Shown here piece by piece: positions 55,617 through 63,767 of a stretch of DNA of 64,000 nt. This stretch comes from Streptomyces macrolidinus (lineage in GTDB: Bacteria > Actinomycetota > Actinomycetes > Streptomycetales > Streptomycetaceae). Below the pieces are notes generated by a model. That model ran no database searches, was not told the origin of the DNA, and saw nothing but the letters and a program-made list of their open reading frames with translations. The translations under genes were made by a program, and so were the position numbers. Numbering within the stretch: position 1 is the stretch's first letter; every line of letters begins with the position of its first letter. The DNA lies in assembly GCF_023887685.1 (NCBI RefSeq), contig NZ_JAMWMR010000008.1:1-64000 (forward strand). The letters run 5' to 3'.

Positions 55617-56265
55617 CGGCGAAGCGGCTGTCCTCGGGTCGTCCGCTCGGGCAGATGACCTTGCGGACTTCGTGCCAGACGGTGGGCCGGAAGAAGACGA
55701 TGCTGTCGTGCTCGGGTTCCCAGTCCCGCCACGTGCGGTCCCCCCAGGTAGCGGTCTTCTCCGGGGTCAGCGGCACAGGCACATCGAACACACGAAGTTC
55801 GCCTCCCTGGAAGGGGCGTGGCGTGCCGTGCAGGTAGTAGACGAAGGTAAGCAGACGATCGGTGCACGCGACGCCATCGTTGTCCTGGTGCGCCCGGTAG
55901 AAGTCGCCGTCGTTGTGCATGTTGAGGCAGTAGCTGGGCTCGGTGTCGTGACAGGAGACGTCGAGCATGTGCTCGACGGCCTCCCGTACCTCGTTGATGG
56001 CCTCCAGCAGTTCCGGCGCGGCGAACCAACACGAGCGGGAACGGCGCACGTCCGGGATCACTTTGTCGCCGTCGATCGTGGAAGGCGTCATAGCGCCGTT
56101 GGCCGCCGCGACGGCCCGCTCCAGCAGAGCGGCGGAAGCCTGCTTCCCCAGGAAGTCGGTGATGCGGCAGACCGTCACCGGAAGCAGCCAGACCGCGTTC
56201 GTGGACACGCGCGACGGCTGCTCAGCTGTTTCGGATGCTGCCGTCATGGAGTCCTGCAATGTCAT
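55558..56265 (-). CDS. Fe(II)/2-oxoglutarate oxygenase, prolyl-4-hydroxylase-like
   Basis: 235 residues from an ATG at 56265 with AGGAAACG upstream; the longer frame upstream is shadow. The double-stranded beta-helix core has the iron triad H126-x-D128 (FYRAHQDND) and H198 (PTVWHEVRKV) plus R214 (SRFAVNGW) for 2-oxoglutarate. The FQGGELRVFD block before it is the same as in prolyl 4-hydroxylases. No signal peptide is visible. Placed on the minus strand beside a glycosyltransferase and a collagen-like protein, it is a good candidate for prolyl hydroxylation of that protein before export. The collagen substrate is inference; the enzyme class is firm. Confidence 0.85.
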   Translation of the reverse strand: MTLQDSMTAASETAEQPSRVSTNAVWLLPVTVCRITDFLGKQASAALLERAVAAANGAMTPSTIDGDKVIPDVRRSRSCWFAAPELLEAINEVREAVEHMLDVSCHDTEPSYCLNMHNDGDFYRAHQDNDGVACTDRLLTFVYYLHGTPRPFQGGELRVFDVPVPLTPEKTATWGDRTWRDWEPEHDSIVFFRPTVWHEVRKVICPSGRPEDSRFAVNGWLCRRPKLPSSRDAAS

Positions 56266-56980
56266 CGTTTCCTGCCTTCGTGATCGAGACGGACAAGCCG
56301 CCCCCCGGGGTGCCCCCCTGCAGAGCGCGAATGCTGTTTCGTCTGAGCCCCTCAAAGAGGGCGACGGAGCGGTTGGTTGGTGTGGCCGATGCTCAACGAC
56401 AAGCGCACAGGTCCGGAGTGCCCCCTCCGCCAGAGGGAACACAGTCGTCTGCCTCAGCCCATGAGTCGCGTGATCGACAACGACAGATCTAAGGGCCATC
56501 AAGGCGTCGAACGGCGTGATGACGTGGCCAGGAGTCACCCTCTGTGGGGTCAGGTTTCACTGAATAGCAGTACATCCAGGACCTGTTGTGCTCCCGAGGC
56601 GGATCGTCGCTAGGATCGCCTCCGTCGGTCGATGACCTTGACGAGGCGGAGTTGAGACGGTCGGCAGAAGCCATCAGGTCCCAGCCGGGGTTTCGCTTCC
56701 GCCGTGCCGCCGACCGATGGCGGCTCAGCGAGGAGATCCTCCGACGTGTGGACGAAGGCACAAGCCGCCGGTGTGCACCGAACGGCCGTGGCCGGCCATT
56801 GACAGACGGCGTGTCCAGGGCCGAACGCGCGGATGGCGTCGCACGGATGGGTGAGAGCCCGCGCCCAGTTCTTCTGTCCGTTCCAGAGCGTCCCTAGCCT
56901 GCTCCGCAGCCTACTGCCCCGGCCGTCTCACGCGCCGGACACCTACCGCACCGCCTGCTGCGCCGGGCCTTGGAGTCGAC
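56266..56980. other. 715-base gap with lower GC, no convincing gene
   Basis: The stretch between the divergent oxygenase and glycosyltransferase genes has clearly lower GC (near 55 percent in 56460-56600 by eye). A 103-residue frame at 56586-56897 has a Arg/Glu-rich middle, but codon bias is weak and no motif is seen. It probably holds promoters for both genes; it may include decayed foreign sequence. Confidence 0.6.
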
Positions 56981-58165
56981 GTGTCATCACCTCTTCGTAT
57001 CGCCACACCAGGCAAGCTCCCCATCGCGTCGGATCTCCCGGATGCCCTCGGCGGCACCCGGTGCGAGCGACGGCCGTCGGTATGCCTGTGCATGATCGTC
57101 AAGAACGAGGCAGCCGTTATCGAACGCTGCCTCGACTCGGTCAGGGAACTCATCGACACCTGGGTGATCTCGGACACCGGCTCCAGCGACGGTACCCAGG
57201 ACCTGATCCGTAAGGCTCTGGACGGCATCCCCGGGGAACTCGTCGAGGAGCCCTGGCGAGACTTCGGCCACAACCGCACCCTCAACATCCAGCACGCCCA
57301 GGGCAAGGCCGACTACCTGCTCCTCGTAGACGCCGACATGGTCGTCGAGGCCGACGGCGTGCTGCCGCCTCTGGACGCGGACGCCTACATGTTGCGCCAC
57401 GCCGGCGAGACGGAGTACCGCATCAAGCGCCTGGTGCGCGGCGACATCCGCTGGCGCTACGAGGGTGTCACCCACGAATACCTCACCGCCGACCGGGACC
57501 ACCGCACCGAGGACCTGGACACACTCGTCATCGTCCACCACGCCGACGGCGGCTCGCGTGCCGACAAGTTCACCCGCGACGCCCGCCTCCTTATGGCCGA
57601 CCTCCAACGCGACCCGCACAACTCCCGCACGGTCTTCTACCTTGCCCAGACCATGCGCGACCTCGGCGAAACGGCCAAGGCCATCGAACTGTACGAACGC
57701 CGTACCACGATGGGCGGTTGGGAGGAGGAGATCTACTACAGCTTGTTCCAGTCCGGCGCCCTGCGCGCCGACCAGGGTGACTGGCCCACCGCCATGGACA
57801 CTCTGCTGCGCGCCTGGGAAGCCCGCCCCCAGCGTCTCGAAGCCGCGTACGAACTCGTCACCCGCCTACGCCGGTTCGGCCGTCATCACACCGCCCACAC
57901 CCTCGCCCGAGCCGGGCTCGACCGCCCCGTGCCCGGCGACTGGCTGTTCGTCCAGCCGTGGGTCTACGAGTGGGGCCTGCTGTTCGAGTACTCCATCACG
58001 GCCTACTGGACCGGGAACCACAGTGCCTCCATCGCAGCCTGCGACCAGCTCCTCGCTCTTGACGCGCTCCCCGACAGATATCGGCAGCAGACCCTCACCA
58101 ACCGACGCTTCAGCCTCGGGTGTCTCCCCGCGCAGAACCACCGTAGGACCGCACACGCACACTGA
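56981..58165 (+). CDS. GT2 glycosyltransferase with C-terminal TPR repeats
   Basis: 394 residues from a GTG with GGAG six bases upstream. Residues 33-240 are a GT2 (GT-A) domain: CMIVKNEAAVIERCLDSV, VISDTGSSDGTQDLI and the metal-binding DAD (D117, D119) in LLLVDADMVVE. Residues about 215-370 are TPR-like helices (VFYLAQTMRDLGETAKAIEL, ALRADQGDWPTAMDTL). GT2-TPR enzymes modify proteins or peptides; SunS is an example. Located next to the collagen-like gene and transcribed toward it, it is the obvious candidate for glycosylating Thr in its Gly-Pro-Thr triplets. Substrate is inference. Confidence 0.87.
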   Translation: MSSPLRIATPGKLPIASDLPDALGGTRCERRPSVCLCMIVKNEAAVIERCLDSVRELIDTWVISDTGSSDGTQDLIRKALDGIPGELVEEPWRDFGHNRTLNIQHAQGKADYLLLVDADMVVEADGVLPPLDADAYMLRHAGETEYRIKRLVRGDIRWRYEGVTHEYLTADRDHRTEDLDTLVIVHHADGGSRADKFTRDARLLMADLQRDPHNSRTVFYLAQTMRDLGETAKAIELYERRTTMGGWEEEIYYSLFQSGALRADQGDWPTAMDTLLRAWEARPQRLEAAYELVTRLRRFGRHHTAHTLARAGLDRPVPGDWLFVQPWVYEWGLLFEYSITAYWTGNHSASIAACDQLLALDALPDRYRQQTLTNRRFSLGCLPAQNHRRTAHAH

Positions 58166-58167
58166 CG

Positions 58168-58190
58168 AATCGTCGTACCGGCTGACGATT
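58168..58190 (+). terminator. hairpin after glycosyltransferase gene
   Basis: AATCGTC (58168-58174) pairs perfectly with GACGATT (58184-58190) around a nine-base loop, just after the stop, followed by T-rich sequence. Likely terminator or attenuator before the collagen gene. Confidence 0.5.
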
Positions 58191-58314
58191 GGTTCGATTT
58201 GTTGATCTATCTGCGTGTTTGGGTGGGTAGGAGGGGCGACCACGGGCCGGCACGTCAAGCTCGCTCTCGGACTCGGGGACCTGCCCGAAACGGATGATCG
58301 TAAGGAGCGCCTAC

Positions 58315-59349
58315 ATGAGTCCTGATCACAGGACGACGTCACTGTTCGGGCCGTTGGCCCGGGACAGGTGCAAGAAGACCGGGATGCTCGCCTCGCTCGC
58401 GCTGGCGATGGTTACCGGAGTCGTCTCCCCCGCTGTGGCGGCCGGCACGCCCGCGGATGCGGCCATGTCTTCTGGCAGTGGTGACAGATGCGACGAGCGC
58501 ACCGTGCTTGACGGCCATCACAAGGACAAGGACAAGGGCAAGCACAAGGGCAAGCACAAGTGCAAGGGCGTCACGGGGCCGACGGGTCCGACGGGTCCGA
58601 CGGGGCCGACGGGGCCCGCAGGTCCGACGGGCGCGACCGGAGCCACCGGCGCGACGGGGCCGACGGGTCCTGCGGGTGTGCCGGGAGAGCCTGGTGCTAC
58701 GGGTGCTTCGGGTGCGACGGGGCCGACGGGTCCTGCGGGTGTGCCGGGTGTGCCGGGTGTGCCAGGACAGACCGGTGCTACGGGTGCTTCGGGTGCGACA
58801 GGTCCGACGGGACCGGAGGGTCCGCCCGGTGTGCCCGGAGAACAGGGCGTGCCTGGTCTGCCGGGAGTGCCCGGTGCTACGGGCGCTTCGGGTGCGACAG
58901 GTCCGACGGGGCCGACCGGGCCGACCGGGCCGCCTGGTTTCCCTGGTCTGCCTGGCATCCCGGGTGCGACAGGTCCGACAGGTCCGGCGGGCGCTGCCGT
59001 GTGCTCCGACATCGATGCCACGCAGCAACTGGGGAACTACGAACTCCGGTCCGCGGTGACCAACGGCGGTCAGACGTACGTGGGCATCCGCACCGACACC
59101 GGCGAGGCAACGGGTCCCTTCACATGGATCAACCTCACTTCCCACCCGGGCTACCCGGGGAGGGACGTCGTCTGTAGTGCGTCGATCAACGAGACCAACG
59201 CATTCACAGGACAGCCGCACCCGGTACACATCAACGTCCTCACCACCACCGGGCTGGTCTACGAGACCACATGCACCGCGGACCCGACCGGGCCTACGCT
59301 CACCTGCGACAACAACCCGTGGACCGAACTCGTCTCACCTACTCCGTAG
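58315..59349 (+). CDS. secreted collagen-like protein
   Basis: 344 residues from ATG 58315 with AAGGAG eight bases upstream. A long actinomycete-type signal peptide with hydrophobic core about 24-40 and AxA-like AAVAAG cleavage is followed by a Lys/His-rich linker (64-84). Residues 85-228 form 48 unbroken Gly-X-Y triplets; by my count Thr is in 24 Y positions and Pro in 14. Residues 229-344 are a compact beta-rich domain with Cys pairs and repeated Gly/Asn, perhaps the trimer-forming or adhesion head. GPT-rich triplets recall Bacillus BclA, where Thr is glycosylated. The triple-helical structure is well supported; the modifications are inference. Confidence 0.93.
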   Translation: MSPDHRTTSLFGPLARDRCKKTGMLASLALAMVTGVVSPAVAAGTPADAAMSSGSGDRCDERTVLDGHHKDKDKGKHKGKHKCKGVTGPTGPTGPTGPTGPAGPTGATGATGATGPTGPAGVPGEPGATGASGATGPTGPAGVPGVPGVPGQTGATGASGATGPTGPEGPPGVPGEQGVPGLPGVPGATGASGATGPTGPTGPTGPPGFPGLPGIPGATGPTGPAGAAVCSDIDATQQLGNYELRSAVTNGGQTYVGIRTDTGEATGPFTWINLTSHPGYPGRDVVCSASINETNAFTGQPHPVHINVLTTTGLVYETTCTADPTGPTLTCDNNPWTELVSPTP

Positions 59350-59379
59350 GCTGAGCCGGACACGAGCGGACCGAACACA

Positions 59380-59417
59380 CCTGAGCTGCCCACTTCACGA
59401 TGTCCGGGCAGCTCAGG
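59380..59417 (+). terminator. perfect 12-base-stem terminator after collagen gene
   Basis: CCTGAGCTGCCC (59380-59391) and GGGCAGCTCAGG (59406-59417) form a perfect 12-base stem with a 14-base loop, 30 bases after the collagen stop. Confidence 0.85.
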
Positions 59418-59593
59418 CCGTTCCGCCGCTGCTGATGCGGGAAACCTGCGTGAACGGGGGGTGCCGGGCGCCGAGAGGCGGTGGTGCCGGGCGGCCTGGC
59501 CGTCGCCGCGGCCGGGGCGCTCGTCCCCTCGCTCGCAAGCGGGACCGTCTTCGGCGCGCAGGGGCCGCCTGACGTCGTCACCGTCGCCGCACC

Positions 59594-59939
59594 GTGCCAC
59601 GCCAACTCGGCGCATGCCGCCTGTGCGAGGAGTGCCCGCAGGCCAGGGTCCGGCTGCCGATCGGCGCCACCGCCTGGTACGTCACCCGGTACGAGAACGT
59701 CAAGGAACTGGTCGCCGACTCCCGGCTGGTCAGGTCGAGCATCATGCAACCCGCATCTCGCCTTCGGCCGCGGGGCGCACAACTGCATCGGCTCCCATCT
59801 GGCGCGGGCCCAGATGACCGTGTGCCTGGAGGCGCTGTTCGACCGCCTCCCGGAGCTGCGTCTGGCCGAGGGCCACGACCCCATCTGGGAGGACGAGTCC
59901 CCGAGCAAGTCCCCGCTCACGCTGCCCGTCAACTGGTGA
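59594..59939 (+). pseudogene. decayed third P450
   Basis: 59632-59740 matches P450 B from 54335 with about five mismatches, giving ARVRLPIGATAWYVTRYEN. At 59744-59747 the match jumps to the P450 B C-terminal part (59747-59939 against 55247-55439), so 797 bases are missing and the frame shifts by two. The heme loop FGRGAHNCIG survives in another frame. A third paralogous P450 clearly once stood here; it can make no functional enzyme. Confidence 0.93.
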
Positions 59940-60012
59940 CCGGCGTCAACTAGCGTCCGGCCCCCCCTCCACGCACCGCGGATATCCTGCGTGCCATGAC
60001 GGCCAACTCACT
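59747..60012 (+). repeat. direct repeat, right copy (P450 pseudogene end plus phosphatase start)
   Basis: Partner of the left copy at 55247-55510, 4,500 bases away (4,502 after a two-base insertion). It runs to the first codons of the intact phosphatase-like gene. Confidence 0.9.
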
Positions 60013-60790
60013 TGCGGCACTTGACGATTGCGAGGTCGCGACAGCAGCCGCGGAGGCGGGCGCGGCCGTGGTGCGCGCGCTGTACGGCGGGCGGCTGACC
60101 CGGTTCGACAAGGGCGGCGGGGACTTCGCCACCATCGCCGACGTGGACGCCGAGAAGGCGATCCTCGACGTCCTCCACACCGCCCGCCCCGCTGACGCCG
60201 TGCTCGGCGAGGAGCATGGACGTCAGGGTGCCGCCGAGGCCGCGCGCGAGTGGCTGGTGGATCCCCTGTGCGGCACGCTGAACTACGCGGTCGGCAGCAT
60301 GCTGGTGGCGGTCAACGTGGCGTTGCGCGGCGGCGCGGCGGCGGTGGCCGACCCGTTCAGCGGCGAGACCTTCTTCACCGACGGCCGGTCGGCCCGCGTA
60401 CGACAGGAGGGCATCGACACCCCGCTGACCCCCACGTCCGCCACCCACCTCGTGGACGTCAACCTGGACCCCCCGTTCCCGAGCGCGCCCCGCTTCCGGG
60501 CCGTGGACCTGCTGACCCGACCCGAGTTCGTCGAACGCTTCCGCCCGCGGGTGGTGTCCACGACACTGGCGCTGGCCTGGGTCGCCGCGGGCAAGCGCGC
60601 CGCGTACGTCACCGACGGCGGTGACCTGACCGGGAGTGTGCACTTCGCCGCGGGCATCGCCCTGTGCCGGGCCGCCGGTTGCGTGGTCACCGGCATCGAC
60701 GGCTCCCCGCTCGGCCCCTCGGCCCGCGGCCTCGTCGCAGCCGCGGACCCCGAGACCCATCGCCTGCTGATGTCGATGATCCGCGACTGA
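59996..60790 (+). CDS. inositol monophosphatase-like protein with altered metal site
   Basis: 264 residues from ATG 59996. It aligns with the IMPase/FBPase family: GGGDFATIADVDAEKAI, the GEE pair at 71-73, and a C-terminal AAGIALCRAAGC. The usual DPxDGT motif reads DPLCGT: D89 is kept but the second metal Asp is C92. The usual WD before AAG is VH (H216). The Lys/Asp site set for Mg is therefore incomplete. It may be a pseudo-enzyme, bind another metal, or do a different reaction in the biosynthetic locus. It lies beside the P450s, and a truncated copy shows it was duplicated with them. Confidence 0.88.
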   Translation: MTANSLAALDDCEVATAAAEAGAAVVRALYGGRLTRFDKGGGDFATIADVDAEKAILDVLHTARPADAVLGEEHGRQGAAEAAREWLVDPLCGTLNYAVGSMLVAVNVALRGGAAAVADPFSGETFFTDGRSARVRQEGIDTPLTPTSATHLVDVNLDPPFPSAPRFRAVDLLTRPEFVERFRPRVVSTTLALAWVAAGKRAAYVTDGGDLTGSVHFAAGIALCRAAGCVVTGIDGSPLGPSARGLVAAADPETHRLLMSMIRD

Positions 60791-60833
60791 GAGGTGGTGG
60801 TGCCCTGGCAACGCGCGTACAGCGACGCGGAGA

Positions 60834-61490
60834 TCACCCCTTGCGGACGGCGATCGCCTGGGCGATGGCCATCGCTGCCGTCAGGAGGACTGCGGCGACG
60901 GCGAGTTGGAGGCTCGTGGACGCCAGGACCTCCGTCGAACTCGACGTGTTCAGCAGGCGGGTGAACATGATGTTGACCGGAGAGATGCCCTTGCCCACCA
61001 ACGCGGCCAGCAGGAGCAGCAGGGCGAGCGCGAGAGCGTTGCCCTGCCTTCGGAACACCAGCCGGGAACAGACCAGCCCGATGGCCACCCCCGTGAACGC
61101 GCACGTGAGTTGGGCCTCGACTTCCAGGATCAGGTCGGGGAGGTGGGGTGTGCGGGGTCCGAACATCAGGCGCAGCAGCAGATCGCCCGCTGTCAGCAGC
61201 AGACACCCCATGAGGGCCGTTCCGACCGTCGCGAGCAGGACGCGCAGGTGGCTGCGGGCGCTGACGACGACGATCGAGCGGTGCGCGGGGTCCTCGAGTC
61301 CGGCCAGCGCCATGGTCAGCCAGGTCGCGCACAGCAGCATGGCCCCGGACACCGTGGCGTAGGTGGCCGGCAGCGGTCCGGTGTCGCTACTGGTCAGCAC
61401 GGCCACCAGACCGAGGAACAGCAGCAGCGGCGCGAGGTAGCGCTGGGAGAGCAGCAGCACCGTGAACTGATAGCGGATCAGGGCGATCAC
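60834..61490 (-). CDS. ABC transporter permease
   Basis: 218 residues from a GTG at 61490 overlapping the ATPase stop (GTGA); the longer frame upstream is shadow. Six hydrophobic helices and almost no soluble domain, as in small ABC-2-type export permeases. With the ATPase it forms a two-gene exporter, transcribed away from the serine hydrolase gene and toward the phosphatase. A role in export or self-resistance for the product of the nearby locus is inference. Confidence 0.87.
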   Translation of the reverse strand: MIALIRYQFTVLLLSQRYLAPLLLFLGLVAVLTSSDTGPLPATYATVSGAMLLCATWLTMALAGLEDPAHRSIVVVSARSHLRVLLATVGTALMGCLLLTAGDLLLRLMFGPRTPHLPDLILEVEAQLTCAFTGVAIGLVCSRLVFRRQGNALALALLLLLAALVGKGISPVNIMFTRLLNTSSSTEVLASTSLQLAVAAVLLTAAMAIAQAIAVRKG

Positions 61491-62413
61491 CGGGTGTTCC
61501 TCCTCGCATCGGTCGACGAGACATCGGTCGACGGGACACCGGTCGACGGGACACCGGTCGACGAGACCGGCTCGTCCGTGGCTTCGGCCAGACTCTCCAC
61601 CGACCACTGCTTCCGTAACGCGGTCAGCAGCACGGCATCCGACTGCCCCCGCGCCACGCGCAGGACGAGCGCCTCGCCGCGCCGGGCGGCGTCCACGACA
61701 CCCGGCAGCGCGTACCAGTCCACCTCGGCCGGTGCGATGCCACTGGACGGCATCGTCAGTACGAGTTCGACCATCGAGGCGCGGTCCCTGGCGCGTCGGC
61801 CGCCGCGCCACGTGACTTGGCCGTCCGTGATGGCGTAGGCGCCGTCGGCGTGCTTCTTGGTGATCGCCTCACGGTGGTCGGTGAAGAGCACCGCCCCGCC
61901 CCGTGCGGCCACTTCGCCGATGAACTCGGCCAGGATCCCGTGGGCCGAGGCGTCCAGACCCGACCAGGGCTCGTCCAGGACCAGCAGGTCGGGCTGGACG
62001 AGCAGGGCCTGGGCGAGCGCCACCTTCTGCGTGTTGCCCTTCGACAGCGTGCGCAGCGGCGCGTTCCGTCCGCCCACCAGGGACAGCCGCTCCAACAGGT
62101 GGTCTCCCCGGGCGCGGGCGGCGGAGGCGGACATACCGCGGATGCGGCCCATGTGGGTGAGGTACGAGATCGCTGAGATCCGCTCGTGTGCGGTGAAGCG
62201 GTCCGGTACGTAACCGATGTGCGGTGGTCGGCCCGACACGGTCCCGGAGGTGGGCCGCGACAGCCCGACGAGGATCCTCAACAGGGTCGACTTCCCCGAG
62301 CCGTTGCCGCCCACGACCGCGAGCACCTGACCGGCCGAGACCCGCATGTCGACATCGCGGAGGATCCAACGGCCTCTGCCGTAACGCTTGCTGATCGCCT
62401 CGCACCGTAACAA
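61487..62413 (-). CDS. ABC transporter ATP-binding protein
   Basis: 308 residues from a TTG at 62413 with GGGGGG five bases upstream. Walker A GGNGSGKST, signature LSKGNTQKVALAQ (an LSKG in place of the usual LSGGQ), Walker B LLVLDEPWSGLD and switch LFTDHRE. A C-terminal domain of about 100 residues follows, ending in a Ser/Thr/Val/Pro repeat. Export-type half-family with its permease. The LSKG form is seen in some drug-exporter ATPases. Confidence 0.9.
   Translation of the reverse strand: MLRCEAISKRYGRGRWILRDVDMRVSAGQVLAVVGGNGSGKSTLLRILVGLSRPTSGTVSGRPPHIGYVPDRFTAHERISAISYLTHMGRIRGMSASAARARGDHLLERLSLVGGRNAPLRTLSKGNTQKVALAQALLVQPDLLVLDEPWSGLDASAHGILAEFIGEVAARGGAVLFTDHREAITKKHADGAYAITDGQVTWRGGRRARDRASMVELVLTMPSSGIAPAEVDWYALPGVVDAARRGEALVLRVARGQSDAVLLTALRKQWSVESLAEATDEPVSSTGVPSTGVPSTDVSSTDARRNTR
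61507..61566 (-). repeat. four 15-base tandem repeats at ABC ATPase C-terminus
   Basis: Units 61507-61521, 61522-61536, 61537-61551 and 61552-61566 are nearly identical, each with GGTCGAC. They encode five-residue units (SSTGV, PSTGV, PSTDV, SSTDA) at the C-terminus of the ATPase. Period is a multiple of three. Confidence 0.9.
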
Positions 62414-62586
62414 TGTGACCCCCCGTGTGTACGTACGGGCTCACGCTACTGGGCCGGGGACCTGGATCAGCGGTTCAGGGGTGTCTCAGGGTTCGGTCAG
62501 GGTGATCACCGATGGGCTACGGCGGCTGTGCGGCGGAGAGTTGATGGTGTCACCGAAGCCCGTCAGCGCTGTCCCGGAGGACCTCT

Positions 62587-63705
62587 ATGCGCAGCCGTCT
62601 CGCCGTCACCACCCTTGCCCTGGCCACTGCTCTCACCGTCGGCGCGGCGCTGCCCGCCACTGCTGCCGCCGCTCCTGCTGTGGGCGCCACGGTTTCGGCG
62701 AGCCCCACGGTCCAGGACATCCTCGACCACCTGCCGGACGACGTCGTGGCGAGCGCGCTGGTCAGACAGGACGGCGTGGGGGCCGCCGCCGGTCCGGTCA
62801 CCCCGGACGCGTATGTGCGGATCGGCAGTACCACCAAGGTGTTCACCAACACGGTGGTGCTCCAACTCGTCGCGGAGCACCGGATCGATGTGGACGCACC
62901 GGCGCACCGTTACGTCCCCGGGCTGATGCCCGCGGCGTACGACGGTGTCACCGTGCGCCAGCTCCTCGACCACACGAGCGGTCTGCCGAAACCCGCCGCG
63001 ACTCCCGGCCCGGCCGACGGCCCCGGATGGTGGCTCAAGTCCGTGACCCCCGAGGGCTTCCTGCGCGAATCGTTCGCCGCGGCTTCCGGAACGCCGCCCG
63101 AGCCCGGCCATGTGCAGCAGTACAACGGGCTCAACTCCTTCGTCCTCGGCCTGATCGTGGAACGGATCACTGGCCACACCTTCGCCCACGAACTGGAGCA
63201 CCGGATCCTCCGGCCGCTGCGCCTGGACCACACCAGCCTGCCCGCTGCCGACGACCCGACGATTCCCTCGCCCCACGCGACGGTCCATGTGGACGGGGAC
63301 GACGTGACCGAGCAGAGCCCCTACCCGTGGGTGGAGGGCGGCATGATCTCCACCGCCGCCGACCTGGACCGCTTCCTCATAGCGCTGTTCCAGGGCCGTC
63401 TGCTCCCACCCGCGCAGCAGAAGTTGGTGTTCGACGTGCCCACGGCGGACAGCGCCGACTCCAACTCGAACTGCTTCGACGGAACGGCCTGCTTCAGCGT
63501 GGGCGGACTGATGCGCTACCAGCTACCGAACGGCACCTGTGTATGGGGCAAGACAGGGTCCCGCCCCGGCTGGGACAACGGGTTCTTCGCCACCCGTGAC
63601 CTCAGGCACCGCGTGGTGTACTCCCTGAACCCGACGGGTACGGGCTCCGACTTCCCGTACATCAAGGCGATCACGGAGAGCGCGCTCACTGACCGAGATG
63701 ACTGA
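62587..63705 (+). CDS. secreted beta-lactamase-family serine hydrolase
   Basis: 372 residues from ATG with GGAGG six bases upstream. A Sec signal peptide (ends about residue 28-35, ATAAAAPA). S81-x-x-K84 in IGSTTKVFT, the LLDHTSGLP block and a late KTG (WGKTGSRPG) make it a class C/DD-peptidase-like enzyme. The second-site YxN is YNG here (QYNGLNSF), so the Asn is shifted or missing. Likely D-alanyl-D-alanine carboxypeptidase or esterase acting outside the cell. Which of these is not readable. Confidence 0.9.
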   Translation: MRSRLAVTTLALATALTVGAALPATAAAAPAVGATVSASPTVQDILDHLPDDVVASALVRQDGVGAAAGPVTPDAYVRIGSTTKVFTNTVVLQLVAEHRIDVDAPAHRYVPGLMPAAYDGVTVRQLLDHTSGLPKPAATPGPADGPGWWLKSVTPEGFLRESFAAASGTPPEPGHVQQYNGLNSFVLGLIVERITGHTFAHELEHRILRPLRLDHTSLPAADDPTIPSPHATVHVDGDDVTEQSPYPWVEGGMISTAADLDRFLIALFQGRLLPPAQQKLVFDVPTADSADSNSNCFDGTACFSVGGLMRYQLPNGTCVWGKTGSRPGWDNGFFATRDLRHRVVYSLNPTGTGSDFPYIKAITESALTDRDD

Positions 63706-63767
63706 GTGGGTGACCGGCCACTGGGCCGACTTCAAGTGCCGTCGGAGTCGGCCCGTGCGCGCGTCTC

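Noticed and set aside
56586..56897. 103-codon frame with Arg/Glu-rich middle in the gap of the collagen module
   Set aside because: Weak codon bias, TTG start without clear ribosome site and no family resemblance; kept only as part of the gap description.
58518..59021. Antisense frame through the collagen gene that also reads as Gly-Pro-Val-like triplets
   Set aside because: It is the reverse complement of repeated GGN-CCN-ACN codons, which yields G/P/V triplets automatically; there is no ribosome site or signal peptide.
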